From contig WFMF01000401.1 of the NCBI GenBank assembly GCA_011033025.1, positions 1-64,000 of the forward strand: a stretch of DNA of 64,000 bases, in the 5' to 3' direction. The position numbers were made by a program, and so were the translations under genes. This document shows, one piece after another, positions 23,501 through 37,322 of this stretch (its first letter is position 1; the number at the start of each line of letters is the position of its first letter). The notes beneath the pieces are model-generated. The model was not told the DNA's origin. It did no database searches and worked only from the letters and a program-made list of their open reading frames with translations. The DNA comes from Beroe forskalii. Its lineage: Eukaryota > Ctenophora > Nuda > Beroida > Beroidae.

Positions 23501-23940
23501 ACTAAAGTTTGCCTGAAAATATAAATGTGGCGTACCGCGTATATTTAATGAAAATAATAATAAACAAGTGGCTTATTGTCAATATAATGACTTCGATCAG
23601 CTCAGGTCAATTGAAGTGCAAGTGAAAGGAAAATAATTTGGTGCTATTTCATCATCAATTCACCAAGAAAAACCATTGATAATTGATGAGATTCATGCAT
23701 ACATGTTGACATATTCTGTGAACTAAATCATTAGATCATCTTCGGCAAAACCCTATTCAGCTTGTCAACAACAATTGATCTCAATAATTTAGGGGATAGA
23801 TTAATCCAAAACAGCTTGACCGTCGCTCGCACTGCTTCAATTAACTTCAGTGAAAGGAACTGAAATTATCATGTCACGATTAAAATAATAAATCAGGCGA
23901 GTTGTGACCAAATTCGGCTAGAATTAACAGTATTCCGTCT
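20540..23940. other. Gene-free region with repeated TGACGTCA segments
   Basis: No gene supported. A block of about 65 bp (CTCTAAACC..GTGATAATGACGTCAC..CAAGAC) near 21120 recurs, diverged, near 22005. TGACGTCA also occurs near 21347 and 21987. A (TC)n tract lies near 22150. Confidence 0.45.
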
Positions 23941-23943
23941 TCC

Positions 23944-24495
23944 GTGCCTCGATTTGCTCCAGCGGAAAGCATTCGGTCACGCAAATTCTCTGAATTGTTG
24001 ACATTGCTGATTCTAATCAATCTGTCTCTAATTTGTAAACAGGCACTCCGGACGCGCCCAATGTCTGCTATATTGGCGTGTCTGGCGTCGAAGCCAAAAA
24101 GTCCTAATTTTCCTGAAAATATGTCAGAACATTTCGATTACGCAAGTTCGGCGAAACTCAATTTTTACAATCGACCACGGAATTTTATGCAGCACAAGAA
24201 ACAATATCTCAAGTTGGAAACGCAACTCAAAACTCACTACGATTTAAGATTAGTGCAGTTGAAAAAAGGCTCAAAGGCAAAGAACGTACCGCACGTTACA
24301 CATCGAAATATAGGAGCTACGAAATATATCAAAGTCAAAGTACACATTTCAAAGCTTCCTGGAAAACGCTCGCGTGTGTGTGAAAACCCCGGAAAAGCAG
24401 GACTGAAGTGTGTCGTAAAACCCATCGCACAACACACACCCCCTCAGCTACACACAAAAGAGAAGCCGGTCAAGCAAGAGAAAAGAGAGAGATGA
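23944..24495 (+). CDS. Unassigned lysine-rich open frame (145-183 codons)
   Basis: The longest open frame in the 14-31 kb desert that is not a repeat by-product. It opens at GTG; the first ATG is at 24061, giving 145 residues (MSAILACLAS...), basic and without recognised motifs, signal or membrane segment. It could be chance, a decayed element or an exon fragment. No neighbour suggests a role. Confidence 0.15.
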   Translation: MPRFAPAESIRSRKFSELLTLLILINLSLICKQALRTRPMSAILACLASKPKSPNFPENMSEHFDYASSAKLNFYNRPRNFMQHKKQYLKLETQLKTHYDLRLVQLKKGSKAKNVPHVTHRNIGATKYIKVKVHISKLPGKRSRVCENPGKAGLKCVVKPIAQHTPPQLHTKEKPVKQEKRER

Positions 24496-24499
24496 CCGA

Positions 24500-27400
24500 G
24501 AGAGGAGAGCGTGTAATTAGCTACCACGCCACAGAGAGAGAGAGAGGACGCGATCTTCCTGAGAGAGAGCACTACACCACGCCGTATCGTGTTACATGCT
24601 TGTAGAGCCATGTGGGGTGCGGGACCCTCAATCACCCACCAGATTCACATTCTGTGAGGGGGTAGAGTCACGTGGGAGGAGAGCATGTTGGGGGGGTGTG
24701 AGGGGCGGGGGCGCAACCCCCCTGACGGGGATAGGGTTATTTTGGGGGGAGGAAAGAGGAGGCAGAGAGGTGGTCTATAGTGCGCGCAGACGTCAGCGAT
24801 CTCCTGCTACAGTTCTTTAGCTCACCCAGAGAATTAGCCTAGGTCAGGTGTTACTTGCTTTGAAGATAGCTTATTGAGTTTAACACCTGCTACCCCTCAG
24901 ATGATCGTCCAAAATGCACGGTGTCCAATGAGCGAGGAGTATAGGACGGCTCAGCCAATGGGATGCGAGCACGCAGGTCAGGTGACCTGCTCAAGCAGTG
25001 CCTACAGTGTCCACATTTGAGTCACGGAATCTTGTGTATAATATATACCGGTGGTTTCAGGTGGTTCCTAAACCGGCTTAACTTTCACAAAAGTGTACAT
25101 TTTCCTGCAAATTGCCTGCGTATTGATTATAATGTGAAAATTAAACGATTTTTGCCGCGTGAAAGCAAGTGTCGTGGAGGACATTCGATCCGGCCGGTAA
25201 ATTACTCTTGTCTTCGGCTAGGTGGCATTTGCTGCCCAGCTAATGAAATGACCACTTTTATGAAGGTTGGGTTACCGAGATGATGGACTTGATGGAATTT
25301 ACAATCTTTTGAAAACCATTGTTTTCCGTCTAGTTTTGATGATGATCGAAGGTAAGAGGTTGAGGTATATTACGCATATATTTGTGGAAGGGGGAAGTGT
25401 GCTGATAACATAAGCACTCCTGCCAGGTACTGTAGAGTGACGGTGTAATGACGGTATTTAAGCTCACAATAACGGGGGACCTGGTAAATACCTCCGCAGG
25501 ATTCCACCCAGACAACAGAGGATGCAAGAAGAACACCTGCAGATCGGAGGACGCCCATTGGTCGAGGCAGATCCCAGCCCTGCGATTGGTCGAGGCAGAT
25601 CCGAGCCCTGCGATTGGTCAATGCAGATCTGAGCCCTGTGATTGGTGGCAGTGATGTGCGTGAGGTGGCCTGTGGGAAATCAAAATCTATTACTGGGGCT
25701 GCACAGAGCAGGCTGGAAGAGGGATGGTACTCGAATAGGGCGTGATCGCACTTTACAGAGCGAAGGAGGGCGTGGGCACTTTAGAGGGACTTATGGCACT
25801 TTAGAGGGAACTGAAGGCACTAAAGAGCTTTAGAGCTAGATAGTGCACTTAAGATGTCGCAATGTTACCGTAGACTATAGAGGCCGTGATGGCACTTCAG
25901 GGACCGTGATGGGCATTGGCAACCCAACATATTCATAAGTAAGAGCGCAAAATCTGACAACGTAGCGAATGTCAATCAACCATAATTAGGAAGAATGAAT
26001 GAAGATTATGACAGATGCGCCATTACAAGACGAATATTGATTGAGCAAATATTATAAAATAACAATCATTTATGTTTATACTTTATTGTTTGTTATAACT
26101 TATAATATAAACAAAATAAATTACAAGTAAAACAACTACGCAGCGTTAATCAAGTTGCGCTGTTGAGAATCGCCCGACGGACTGTTCAACTGTCGGAGAA
26201 TGTTACTTTGCTTGACCGCAATAAAGCAAATCCCATTACAAGTAAATCGGTATAAGGGGTCGAGCAGACAAGCAAATTTATCGCTATTGCTATTTACTGA
26301 CAAAAATTACAATATCACATTACTCTTTACATTAGCCTGAGTCAATTATATTGGTCTGTTAGGGTTGTCGAGATGAGCCATGAATATGTCTGAGGAAGGC
26401 AGTGTGAGATAGTGACAGTTGACACGTTCAATCAATTGAAATTTGTTCAACCTATGATATTTATTTTACAAAGGCTTTTTTCAGTTGTTTTGCGTTATTT
26501 TCATTTTTGGACAGGAAATGTTTGTTGTCATCGGACGAGCTGAAATTAATTGGCAGCCAGTTTTCTCTGGCAGAACGGAACGTTTACAGAATAGTCGCAA
26601 TTATAGATTCCCTGAATTTCATCGAAAAACACAACTAAACTTATTAAAGCATATGACTTTATTCTTTTTCGTTATATTATTTTTACGATGACGGCTAAGC
26701 TAAACGGGACGGAGAATTCTCCTGCCAAGCCCCCGGAGACTGGCTTAAGTCCACGTGAGGTTTTGGAGTTGTTGTGGGTGACCCCCCGGACATATCTCAA
26801 ACATATATCCCTCTCCCTTGAGTCAGAGAAAATGTGGTGGAAAGGAATTACCAACAGGCTGCAGGTTGCGGGTGGATCGTACCCGAAACATTAGGCGGGT
26901 AGGGCGGGAATCGGGGGGAGCGTCAACATAATTTACAACCATGATGATAAAGTAATGAGTGTAGTTCATACATACGCCTATTTGTCTTGGGATATTCTCA
27001 GATGGAGGTCACATCTCAGATAGAATTTACACTCTAAGATGGACAGAGGACAACTCAACACAGGATTGATCGAAAGTGCCTTGTTTTCGTGGACCCCTGC
27101 TACCCCAATAAGAGTTGTTTCGGTGAAAATCGTAGCTAGGAATCTACGAACCTCTCGAGTCTTGTTGAATTATTCGCAGTGATTTAAAGGATAGATTCAG
27201 CGTGTCAACCGTCGGTTTCAAGGAATTATTAATCAGATTGTATATTACGAACACTCGAAATTAAAAATTTGAAAAATATTAAAGAGTTCACAATTCACAG
27301 TCGGAAAAAAATCATTTGAAACAGCAATAGGGTGATATATGGGACAGCGGGACACCGTGAATCTTAATTACTATTCATCTCTACGTGAGGAGTTTTAGCA

Positions 27401-28150
27401 TGCATGCCAAGAAACCCTCGCTGAAAGGTGCGATTTTTAAGACGACACGTCTGATAATGCAGACGTAAAACGAAATGTCACCAAAACGATTATCTATCAT
27501 GCATGCAAACATGTGAATTTCACAGGGTTTCGATAGTTTTCTCCAAAGTTTATGAAATTACATACCACGCCGTCGTTGATCACCGTGACACTTTCAATGA
27601 TAAGTGTTAATAGGATCATTCTTTTAAAACTTCTACCTTATGATAATAATTGTACGGAAGAAACTCTCCGCTCTTATCAAAACCTCAATTTCTAACCTAA
27701 ACATCCATAAATGGTTTGGTGACAAAGGACACACATGGTTCCCAATTTGGAATAATATTGGACACCACGTGAGCAAATCGGTAGCTGTTTTCAGGACAGA
27801 CACGAGTTTTAAAAGGTAGCAGTGATTGAGAATGACGATTCCCATTATACCACTTAATTATTTTTACGATTTACTATTGATTGATTGAGTGATCGGAATT
27901 TCAAAAACTCCAAGCAAGGCTAGTTAACACGTATGCTATCGTTTGTGCCAATTCAAACACTCATTCTGGCACACAGATCAACTGTTAATAATAATTGAAG
28001 GTAATTGACAGAACTCTTATAATCTGTACGACTGGGAATTTAGGAATGTGATATCGTACATATCACATTGTAATTGATTGATTAATTTATTGAATGTTAA
28101 ACTAATTGTTTGATTAGTTGAATTGACTAAAATTTATGAATTGACTCATT
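24500..28150. other. Gene-free region
   Basis: No family recognised on either strand. 25551-25650 holds three copies of a 34-bp unit, each with GATTGGTC (CCAAT-box-like on the other strand) and CAGATC. 24690-24760 is G-rich. Confidence 0.45.
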
Positions 28151-28154
28151 GACT

Positions 28155-28612
<458 letters not shown>

Positions 28613-28619
28613 TAAGATT

Positions 28620-31240
28620 TAAAGAAAAATAGACCCAAATTGTAACCGGAAGCGAGAGCTGCTGGTCAAATATGGAGACACTCGATCAACGTTTGCAGCA
28701 ACACAAATTTTCGCGGGTAACGCACTAGGTACTCTTACGAAAAAAATGAGAGCTCAGATCAAATATTGATCGCAAAAACATAAAATCAAAATTTGATTAT
28801 CTCACCGAATGGTATTCGCCACCATCACGACGCTACTCAACTTGTTCTTATTTAATCATGATCTGTTTGAGTGAGTCACGCAATTATTCTATTAAAACCA
28901 CGCATTCGCCACGCAGTTGCGTACATTACAAAAGATTCGCGATAGCAGAAGGCAAGATTTCCCCTCCTCCTACTCAACTAGAAGCTTGGTAATGAAACAC
29001 CAAACACACAAGTCAGGGGGGACGAATCAACATTGCTTTGTCCGCTAATCATATCCAAGATCGGGTTACATCACGTGACCTGGCAACGGCGCGTCACGTG
29101 ACGCCCCACGTGACGCGAGATCGGAGGACTTGTTAAAATAACGGCAAGATTGTCTCACACGGTTTATTGCGCGATGATTAGAGCTGATGTGAAGATAAAA
29201 TATATAAAGAGAGGCAAGGAAGCTATCCTGGGTCGTGGGGGATTTGATTGGGTGCCCGTGTGACGCGCTATTCTCTCAGTGCGGAAAATAGGCGGCTAAA
29301 CGTCACAAGTTCACTATTATAAGCGACGAAAATGGCGTTATTTCCATCCACCACTTGCGTGCACACCAAAACAGGGAAAGAGAGTCGAAAGAGGCAGCAA
29401 AAAGTAAAAGTGAAAAGTGAGGGCGTTTCGATTGTGTTAACATCAACGTCAAATCTACTTGTCGGCATATTTCAAATTTCAGTACTCGGAGGAGGAGGAT
29501 CGTGAAATAGTGAGTCACGTGAGAAGAGCGGTCAGGCATGATGCAGCAGGGAAAGTACATAAAATGAGGTTTGGTATTTGATTTGATTGGGATTGAAAAT
29601 GTTGTATCAGATGTCAGGGGGCCACCCCTCTGATTACATTAGACAATGAGTATTTTAATAGCGCGGCAAGGGACGGTCACGTGTCATTGTGCAGCGGCTA
29701 CGTCATTCTCATGAGAGGAATATATTACCCAATTACCACCCAATTAGCGCCCAATTAACAGCAATTAGTAACACCGTCTACTCCATCACACACTTTGTGA
29801 CAAATCCACGGTATCTTTCGAGGAAAAGTCACAGAGAATTGGCGTGAGATATGGGAAACCAAACTACCAAAATACACTAATTAATGACGGTGAGAACTGA
29901 GAAGACAAGACACGGAGAGCTTGTTATAGTAGGACTAGGGTTATTTTCTAATAACCAAAACAAGTAGACAACAGCCGTGCAGGTGCCTCCAACTTTAACG
30001 ATGAAACTTGTGGGAAAGCCACTCGAAGTCTCATTACACAATGAAATAATATATAGAGTTTCTAGGGAGAAGTATGACGAAACAGGAATAGATTCTAGGA
30101 ACACACATTGAAACGGGGTGTGTGATGTCAGCTCAATTAGCGCGTGAATCTCTGCAGTGATACCGGACACCGGATACCATCAGGTTTCATATAAAGCAGG
30201 ATAATACGATAAGCTGAAAACCATGCCTCTGATCCGGATCCATCTGCAGATAATTGCTTTATGGTGACATGATAGAGTCACGTGATAAAAGTCACGTGGT
30301 ATAGAGTATCGTGGTTAAAAGTCACGTGAAATAGAGTCTCGTGATATAGAGTCACGTGATATAGAGTCACGTGCTTTAGAGATAGAGACATTTGCCTCCA
30401 GTCTTCAGAGAGGAAATATGGCTCCAAAAGCTGATAGAAACTTCAAAATGATCCAGATTAAAGTCACGGGATCCATTACTTGAATCAGCGATATCAACTA
30501 TAAATAGTAATTCAACTCAAACGTGTTGATGAAATAAGCAAAAATCTGAAAAGGCTGACAATATCAAATCTCAATGATCAATGGTCATTTTTCGCTTTGT
30601 ACAAAAATGACTCACAAGCGACGCTCCACATGGAGAGAAGTGCCACAAGGGCACACAAACATTGGAAATGTAAAAGCGGATAAGCTTTGAGAAGGACTAA
30701 TGAACAAGAAAGCAGAAAATTCAGATCGCACTTACATCCCTTTTTGCTGATTGAACGAACTATCTTAATAAGGAATACAACAATTTGATGAATAATATAA
30801 CACTTCCTAAAGCAAGCGAACACTTGAAATAATAAGTTGTAACTTGTACACAATTGATAATTGAGTGTATTGGGTACTGTAGTAAACCTAACAGCTTTGC
30901 TTCTCTGCTTGAAATTTGAATACTTGAATAATAACAATAAAGTGAAGCTAAAGCTCGCGTTGACAATAATAAACGTATTCATAATAATTATTCATAATAA
31001 AGTCCTTGAAGTCTTTGAACGGTTGAATTGCAACTCATAATAAGGATGATATCATATCCTTTTCACTATTGAAGTCACGATCCCATGCTGGCTTTACTGT
31101 TTAGAATAGAGCTGGGCATAGAATCGAACATGACACAGGTTAGTCAGGAGGAGAAATTTTAGATTATAGGACAACTTGCTCATAATATGCACTGACAGGG
31201 TATACCAGGGTCCAGGCATTCAAAGTCTCAATTTTAAATT
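28620..31240. other. Gene-free region with a TCACGTGA cluster
   Basis: No gene supported. 30269-30375 is a degenerate repeat of about 17 bp (ATAGAGTCACGTGAT) that places several CACGTG sites in about 100 bp. More lie at 29070-29110. Confidence 0.5.
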
Positions 31241-32139
31241 AAGGTGGCAGAATGGCTGCACGACAACTGCTCCCCCCAGGAAAGGTCACGTGACATGTCA
31301 CATGACCTGAAAACGTGTCACATGACCTGAAATATCACGTGGTGTGTCACGTGTTTACTAAAATGTCAATAATTGGATGTGAATCATGGGCGACAACTGC
31401 TCCCCTTATTATCAAAACATTTTTCGGCAACAAGCGCCAACCATTTCTGGCAACTTTATCAATCAAATCCAGAATAATCTGAATTTAAACTATAATTTTA
31501 GATCCAATTGAAGATAAAATAAATTCAGTGTAAACCAATAAATAACCATGAACCACAAAGCAAATTTTGGTTACCGTCGGGCATCAACATAAAAAATCCT
31601 TTCACGTTTTATAGTTATACATGGTACTCGTGCTTGGTGCTTGGTGTGTATGGATAAACTTGGCCTGATGATCTCCAGCCTACAGCATTCTGGTTCCCCT
31701 TTACACGCAAATGTTAAGGGAGAGCTCTCTCTTCGTCATTGGAATCGGAGAAGGGCTAATTGCCTTTACACGATTGGATACGAGGATCTGATACATGCAT
31801 ACTTATTGACCTGTGGTGACCCTCGGATTGGAAACAAGACCGGCATTTTGCCGATGAAAAGCAATCAGACTCAGCCGAACTAGTTCATGCCGATACTTTG
31901 TAATAAATTTTGGTGTAATGAGGATTAATGAGTCAATTCTCAACACTAAATCGAAAAAATCATCGCTGTCTATTGTTATGAAAACAATCGGCGGAGAATT
32001 TAAGAAATATAAGTCAATTCTGTCTGGCGAGAGGTGTAGGAACGTAGGTATAAAAAGTCATTCTATGAACTTACGATCAGCCCACTATTGACTATTGATA
32101 TTGAGTTATTGCTGCTGAGTTTACAAGATTACAATTGTA

Positions 32140-32515
32140 TGATTCCTCCTCCTGTCCCTCCTACCATCCCTTGTCCTGCCACCCCTCCTACCATCCCTTG
32201 TCCTGCCACCCCTCCTCCTATCCCTTGTCCTGCCACCCCTCCTCCTATCCCTTGTCCTGCTACCCCTCCTCCTATCCCTTGTCCTGCTATCCCTCCTCCT
32301 ATCCCTTGTCCTGCTACCCCTCCTACCATCCCTTGTCCTGCCACCCCTCCTACCATCCCTTGTCCTGCTATCCCTCCTCCTATCCCTTGTCCTGCTATCC
32401 CTCCTCCTATCCCTTGTCCTGCTACCCCTCCTACCATCCCTTGTCCTGCCACCCCTCCTACCATCCCTTGTCCTGCTACCCCTCCTCCTATCCCTTGTCC
32501 TGCTACCCCTGCTAA
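32140..32515 (+). repeat. 27-bp minisatellite fused to the MULE transposase frame
   Basis: About fourteen copies of a 27-bp unit (CCTATCCCTTGTCCTGCTA core) read as PPPIPCPAT in one frame and as G-rich repeats on the other strand. It ends at 32515, where the MULE core begins. Because both strands stay open, the long frames over it are period artefacts. Confidence 0.9.
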
Positions 32516-33188
32516 TGGTAGACTTTGAAAAAGCTGCGATGAATGCATTCAGAAATGTTTTTGAGAACTTTACTTTAATCAACTGTTTTTTCCATTTATG
32601 TCAGAGTGTGCAGAAGAATATATTTAAAAAGTTTAAAATTTTATATTTTAAAGACAAAGATTTTGCTAGAGCAAGTAGGCTTGTTGCATTTTTAGCATTT
32701 GTGCCGATGGGCAAAGTAGATGATGCTTTCGAAGAACTTTCCATATACATTGCCAGCAAGTATCCTACTTTACTTAGCGTTGTTAACTACTGTATTTCGA
32801 GATAACATACTTAGGACTTTCCAGTATTGACAATGATAAGAGGAGTGAGCCTCGATTCCCAATGGTGTTTTGGAATCACTATAACACCATCATGGTTGAC
32901 TTTGATTACCCTCGGACTAGTAACATGGTGGAAGGCTTCCACCGTGGGTTTAGGACGAGGGTGAACAGAGCCAAGCCCTCTGTTCAGGAGTACTTCCGTG
33001 GCATTTCTGAACAACAAGTCGCAACAGACTTCCATCTAGACAGATTGGCTGTGGGGATTTCACCTGCAAAGAAGCGAAAAACCCGCAACCAAGAACTGTA
33101 TGAAATCTGTTGCGCTTTTGATAAGTATGAATGTATTCTGGAATATTTATTTGAAGTAGCTAAGTATTTTGGACATGACATTGAGTAA
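32515..33188 (+). pseudogene. MULE transposase, C-terminal part, frameshifted
   Basis: Two frames continue one protein. 32515-32805 begins MVDFEKAAMNAF, the family's second catalytic-Asp motif, followed by FFHLCQSVQKNI. 32862-33188 has FWNHY and the RTSNMVEGFHRGF motif that carries the catalytic Glu and Trp/His-type signature of MULE transposases. A frameshift near 32795 separates them: the other frame reads LYFEITYLGL straight on to RFPMVFWNHY. The N-terminal part with the first Asp and any zinc finger is missing or replaced by the minisatellite. It is not expected to be active. Confidence 0.8.
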
Positions 33189-33539
33189 GCTGCCGCATTA
33201 GTTTACGAATAACATTTTGATTTCTTGTTTCTGATTTATTTCATTTTAATTTTGATTTTGGTGATTTATATTATAGAAATTACGTGATTGCAATGAATAT
33301 TACCAACATTTTATTACCCTTACAATATGTGTTTTCCTAAGATATACCAAGTTCTCTGCCATGACAGCAGGTATCCACATCACCTAATGACTAATGAGTT
33401 AGTTCTAATATTTCAATCAACTCATCCATCTTACCACGTGATATATCACGTGATAATGTGTACCACGTGACCATGTCACGTGGTATGTCACATGATCAGT
33501 AGGGGGAGCAGTTGTCGGTCAGCGGGCAGAATGAGACTC

Positions 33540-34690
33540 AAATATCACCTGTAAACCATCTTGAATTACAGATCAAGTTCCTCTGGCGATGGAAATCGCA
33601 AAAAGCCTCGGCGGAGCCTGAACTAGTCACCATCATTACTCAATACTCACCCTGGTTTTATTCTCTTGAGTAGTGCCCAGGTTTCTGCTTGTCTGGGACA
33701 AGTGGGGCTTACCAGCCCCAAATAATAATTCTTATAAGGGACTCATTACTGGGGCTTATTCTAGTGGGATATTGGATAACCAGTCCCTGGCTATATAAAA
33801 TCATTCAAGGAACTCACCATGGTATCGAGAAAGAAGAGTCCAAGAGTCCAGCTATTCAATGGTCCGCAGAGTCATCCAGAGTGCTACCTTTTCACAGGCA
33901 ACACTGCAATGCGGGGCGGCTACAGCCCTTCAATCCATAACAAACTACACATCAGAGAAATTTTGATTAAAATTCGAAGAACGATGAAAATATTTCCAAA
34001 ATTGTGGCAAATTCAATAGTCGCAATTTGCTCTAAACCTCAGGCCTCAATTACAATCGTTAACTGCTGTGACCTCGGCATGGATTTATCTGGAATTCCAT
34101 GTTCTGCCTTGATCTTTGATCATATTGTCATCAATAAAAGTTAATTCCCACTTTCCGGTATAACGATATAATCAACAAAATGAACAATTTCAATATGAAA
34201 TAACACACGTTGTAAGTACATATTTGAATAAATCATTACTCGCGATTCCAAAGCTGAGTTTGACGTAAAAACTGATACAAAACCAAAAACTAATACGAAA
34301 CTCCAAAACTATCATGTTTATCTTAAATAAAACTGCTCATCAATTGATATAGCATTGATGTTTAACTAATTACCTCAGCTCATGATGTAATATAAAGTTT
34401 CAGAATTACTAGACAGGAACTCAATAATCACCTCAGTCTTCATATGATATATTTAGTTTAACCATTAAAAATAATAAATAAATTTCAGCTGAAAGATCAC
34501 AAAATATTAGCACTTGATAATTTCATAAGAGCTGGAAGCTGAAAATACTTGAGTGTTATTCACAACACCAACGTGAAAGGACCCTTAGCCTTGACAATTT
34601 GACAAGTAAACAGAGACCATGTCAACTATCCGTCTGAACAAAGCCTGAAGACAATCTTATCATCCGAAATATCACTTCTGAAATTTAGAT
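33540..34690. other. Gene-free region
   Basis: AT-rich sequence with no supportable gene; the 5' part just outside the MULE includes (CC)AGCCCCAAATAATAAT-like short repeats only. Confidence 0.4.
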
Positions 34691-34772
34691 CATAACGACT
34701 CCTACATGAACACATTGGTCACCTATCATCGTCGTCGTCGTCCTCCTTCTTCTTTTCTTGAGTTTTGGCACA

Positions 34773-35024
34773 ATGGTTTTCTGTCCTGCTATCCAGCCAC
34801 CCACAGCACGGACAGACCGCATCATGTCGGGCAGATCGTATGTTTGGGAAATGTGGACTCCGTATGCGAAGCAGACACTAAACGATATCGACACTTTGAA
34901 AAGTTTCCCAGAGCTGGCCATCGTGGGGATGCGACTGTCGGAGGAGGACTTTGTGGAGAAGAGGGGGGTAGAGATGAGTTTCAAGATACCATGGTGCGAT
35001 CCTCAAATTTCAGAAGATATATAA
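34773..35024 (+). CDS. Possible unassigned exon or small gene
   Basis: A plausible acceptor TTTCTGTCCTGCTATCCAG (ending about 34797) precedes an ATG at 34823 (MSGRSYVWEM...) that reads about 67 codons to a stop at 35024, with a good donor-like GGGG/GTAGAGATG inside near 34965. Composition looks more protein-like than its surroundings (acidic, with WEMWTPYAKQ and FPELAIVGMRL). I do not recognise a family and found no partner exon. Confidence 0.25.
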   Translation: MVFCPAIQPPTARTDRIMSGRSYVWEMWTPYAKQTLNDIDTLKSFPELAIVGMRLSEEDFVEKRGVEMSFKIPWCDPQISEDI

Positions 35025-35029
35025 GTTAA

Positions 35030-36060
35030 TTCTACATAAGTAATTGTGATTTTAATAATTTTGAATAAAGCCGAGAAACGTTGCTGAACCGTGGCTAAGT
35101 TTAACCGGCGTTCTGTGGTTATCTTGAAGTTGAACGAATATTCGTCTTTCATTTTTAAATTTCTGGTATAACAATTTCTTTTATTATAATCGCTAACCAA
35201 TCACCGAGTAAATCAATCAAAGAACAAATTTTGAAAGCAAAAAAGTTCAAGGTATAAAATATAAATAATTATTAGAAGCGTGAGAACTGGTGACATAATG
35301 AATACATCAAATTAAATAACAAATCAACTATTCCCATTGATGTTACACATCACTGAAAATCAATAACGAGATAATACCAACTTGTCGTAAACGATTCAAT
35401 TATTAACATTATTAAACAAATAAACCTTTTTTCTAAAAAGAAACTAATGTCCGTAAAAATCACAAGTTCGGGAACTTATAAAATAAATCAGTAAAAGAAA
35501 TAGTTTCAGTAAAAGAAATAGTTTATTTTACATCAACAATCAAATAATATGTCCGATATGTTATATTAGAAAATGTACATGGAGTAGTGGCGGCTATTTG
35601 AAACACGGAAATTTAGTATTTGCTCGAAAATTGACGGCTATTTTGATAACTTAAGACTTGAATTGAGATAAGAGGTAACTCAAGGTGGTTAAAAAGTATA
35701 GGCATTTCCTTATGTGCTGATGAAGGGAAGGAGTACTGGCGTTTGTTCCTCACCGCGGGACACATCATGCCTGGCAATTTAAATCAAAACGTCGTGTCAT
35801 TTGAGCTGAAGTTCAAGGAATGTACCTTCATGTGATTGATTGGTTTCATCAAGCGTAGTATTTATGTAGTATGCAACTTGCATAACTGGAAATGTTGGCT
35901 GGTGTGAAATGTGTTGTGGCTGAGTCCATGATATCACCCACAACGAAAACTTTGATCACATATACCTGCTACCTATAGAACCTTGAACCTTTGCAGCAAG
36001 AGTAAAGACTACAGCAGGCGTGAAAGGTAACTCTGTTTAATGGGCATAGATAATCGTGGA
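35030..36060. other. Gene-free region
   Basis: AT-rich DNA without a supportable frame on either strand. Confidence 0.4.
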
Positions 36061-36092
36061 TAGGCCCTGGCACGTATAATGACGAAAAATTC

Positions 36093-37144
36093 TCATGATG
36101 AGTCAGTGATCTTAAAGTTTACTTCTGGGAACCATTCCTCCTCACTTCCAATATTTTGTCTTCTATTTACGAGACATTTAATTTTGCTTTTCAGAAAGCT
36201 AATTCCAACTGAGAAATCTTTAATGTCACTAGCTTCAGGCAAGGTACGGAAGGTGTTCCACATAATACTAGCCCTAAAGATAAACGAGTCAACTTGTATG
36301 GGCGCTATAATCAGGGTCGGTTTCCGGCGTGATATTTTAAAGTGTGGAAGGAGAGCTATTGGTGTATGATATTTAAGGATAATGCTGATACTGAGTAGAA
36401 CATGATAATTATACAGATTGTGGACAGTTAGAATATTCTGTTCATTAAATAATGGCTTGGTATGTTCTTTTTCAAAGAAGTCGGTCCCAAGAGTTTGAAG
36501 TTCAATAGACCTAGTCCTGGCAGCTGTTCGGTGCTTTTCTAGGTAAGCCTCACTATCACCAAACATTATGCGGATGCAGTGTTTTTGAGCAGTAAATATG
36601 GGTTTCATTTTATTATGTGAAACACCTCCCATACTGTTATACCATAGCTAAGGTGACTTTCAAAAAGAGTATGATAGAGACTTTTGTACAGAGTTTTAGG
36701 GATGTACTTTTTAATGCGATTCAGTTGGCCAGTACAGCATCTCAGTTTTTTGGCAAGAGCAGATATATGCGGTGTCCACAAAAGTTCGTCATCGATTGTT
36801 ACACCAAGGAATTTGATTTCAGCAACCTTCTTTATTTCAAAGTCATTTATTCTAACAGGCGGGCATTGCAATTGGTCTACACTATTTGTGTTTGATTTTG
36901 GTTTGAAATGCATATAGCAAGATTTTTTCATATTTATGTGAAGCTTGTTTGCATGTAACATGTAAGAAGAGACTAAAGTTAAAAGAAAGTTTGCTTTCCT
37001 GATAGCTTCCTCCTTACTATTACCTACGATAAAGATATTTGTATCATCAGCAAATAAAATGAACTTTCCTTGATCAGAACAGTTTGAAAGGTCATTAACA
37101 TATATTAAGAACAGTAATGGTCCAAGGACACTACCCTGAGGCAT
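36093..37144 (-). pseudogene. Truncated non-LTR retrotransposon reverse transcriptase (LINE fragment)
   Basis: Two minus-strand frames join. 37144-36605 opens at MPQGSVLGPLLF (RT motif B) and carries FADDTNIF (motif C, YXDD equivalent) and KLHINMKKSCYM. 36632-36093 continues with the C-terminal region (GGVSHNKMKPIFTAQKHCIR). A single frameshift lies near 36620, where one frame reads LSYGITVW and the other resumes at GGVSHN. Motif A and everything upstream is absent, so this is a 5'-truncated insertion. The RT looks CR1/Jockey-like and is distinct from the pair at 51-58 kb. Confidence 0.85.
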
Positions 37145-37322
37145 AAATTCATATAAATTTATGAACTCTATTATAAAATGGAACCCATGTTACAGAATCG
37201 AAATAAATCATTGGAATTCTTCAAATAATTTTGATATTATAATTGGGCACTGAATCATAAAAGGGCAAAAGCTTTCAAGTATAAATGATTAAATAAGCAG
37301 TATTATACCGATTGCCAATCCT

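Larger units (their letters stand above)
31255..33523 (+). mobile_element. Mutator-like DNA element (MULE), about 2.27 kb, decayed
   Basis: Ends pair as a terminal inverted repeat: left GCTGCACGACAACTGCTCCC, right complement GCTGACCGACAACTGCTCCC. The 9-bp string GGCAGAATG lies outside both ends (31246-31254 and 33525-33533), a target duplication of the length expected for Mutator-like elements. CACGTG/CACATG motifs fill both subterminal regions (31284-31352, 33436-33492). A second copy of GCGACAACTGCTCCCC lies inside at about 31390. The interior encodes two pieces of a MULE transposase and a proline-repeat minisatellite. Confidence 0.85.

Noticed and set aside
24237..25836. Several 60-106-codon frames on both strands
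   Set aside because: No motifs, overlapping in several frames, and partly across short tandem repeats.
32121..32582. Long proline-rich and glycine/arginine-rich frames on both strands
   Set aside because: A 27-bp repeat keeps several frames open at once; both strands read as repeats, so length is not evidence of coding.
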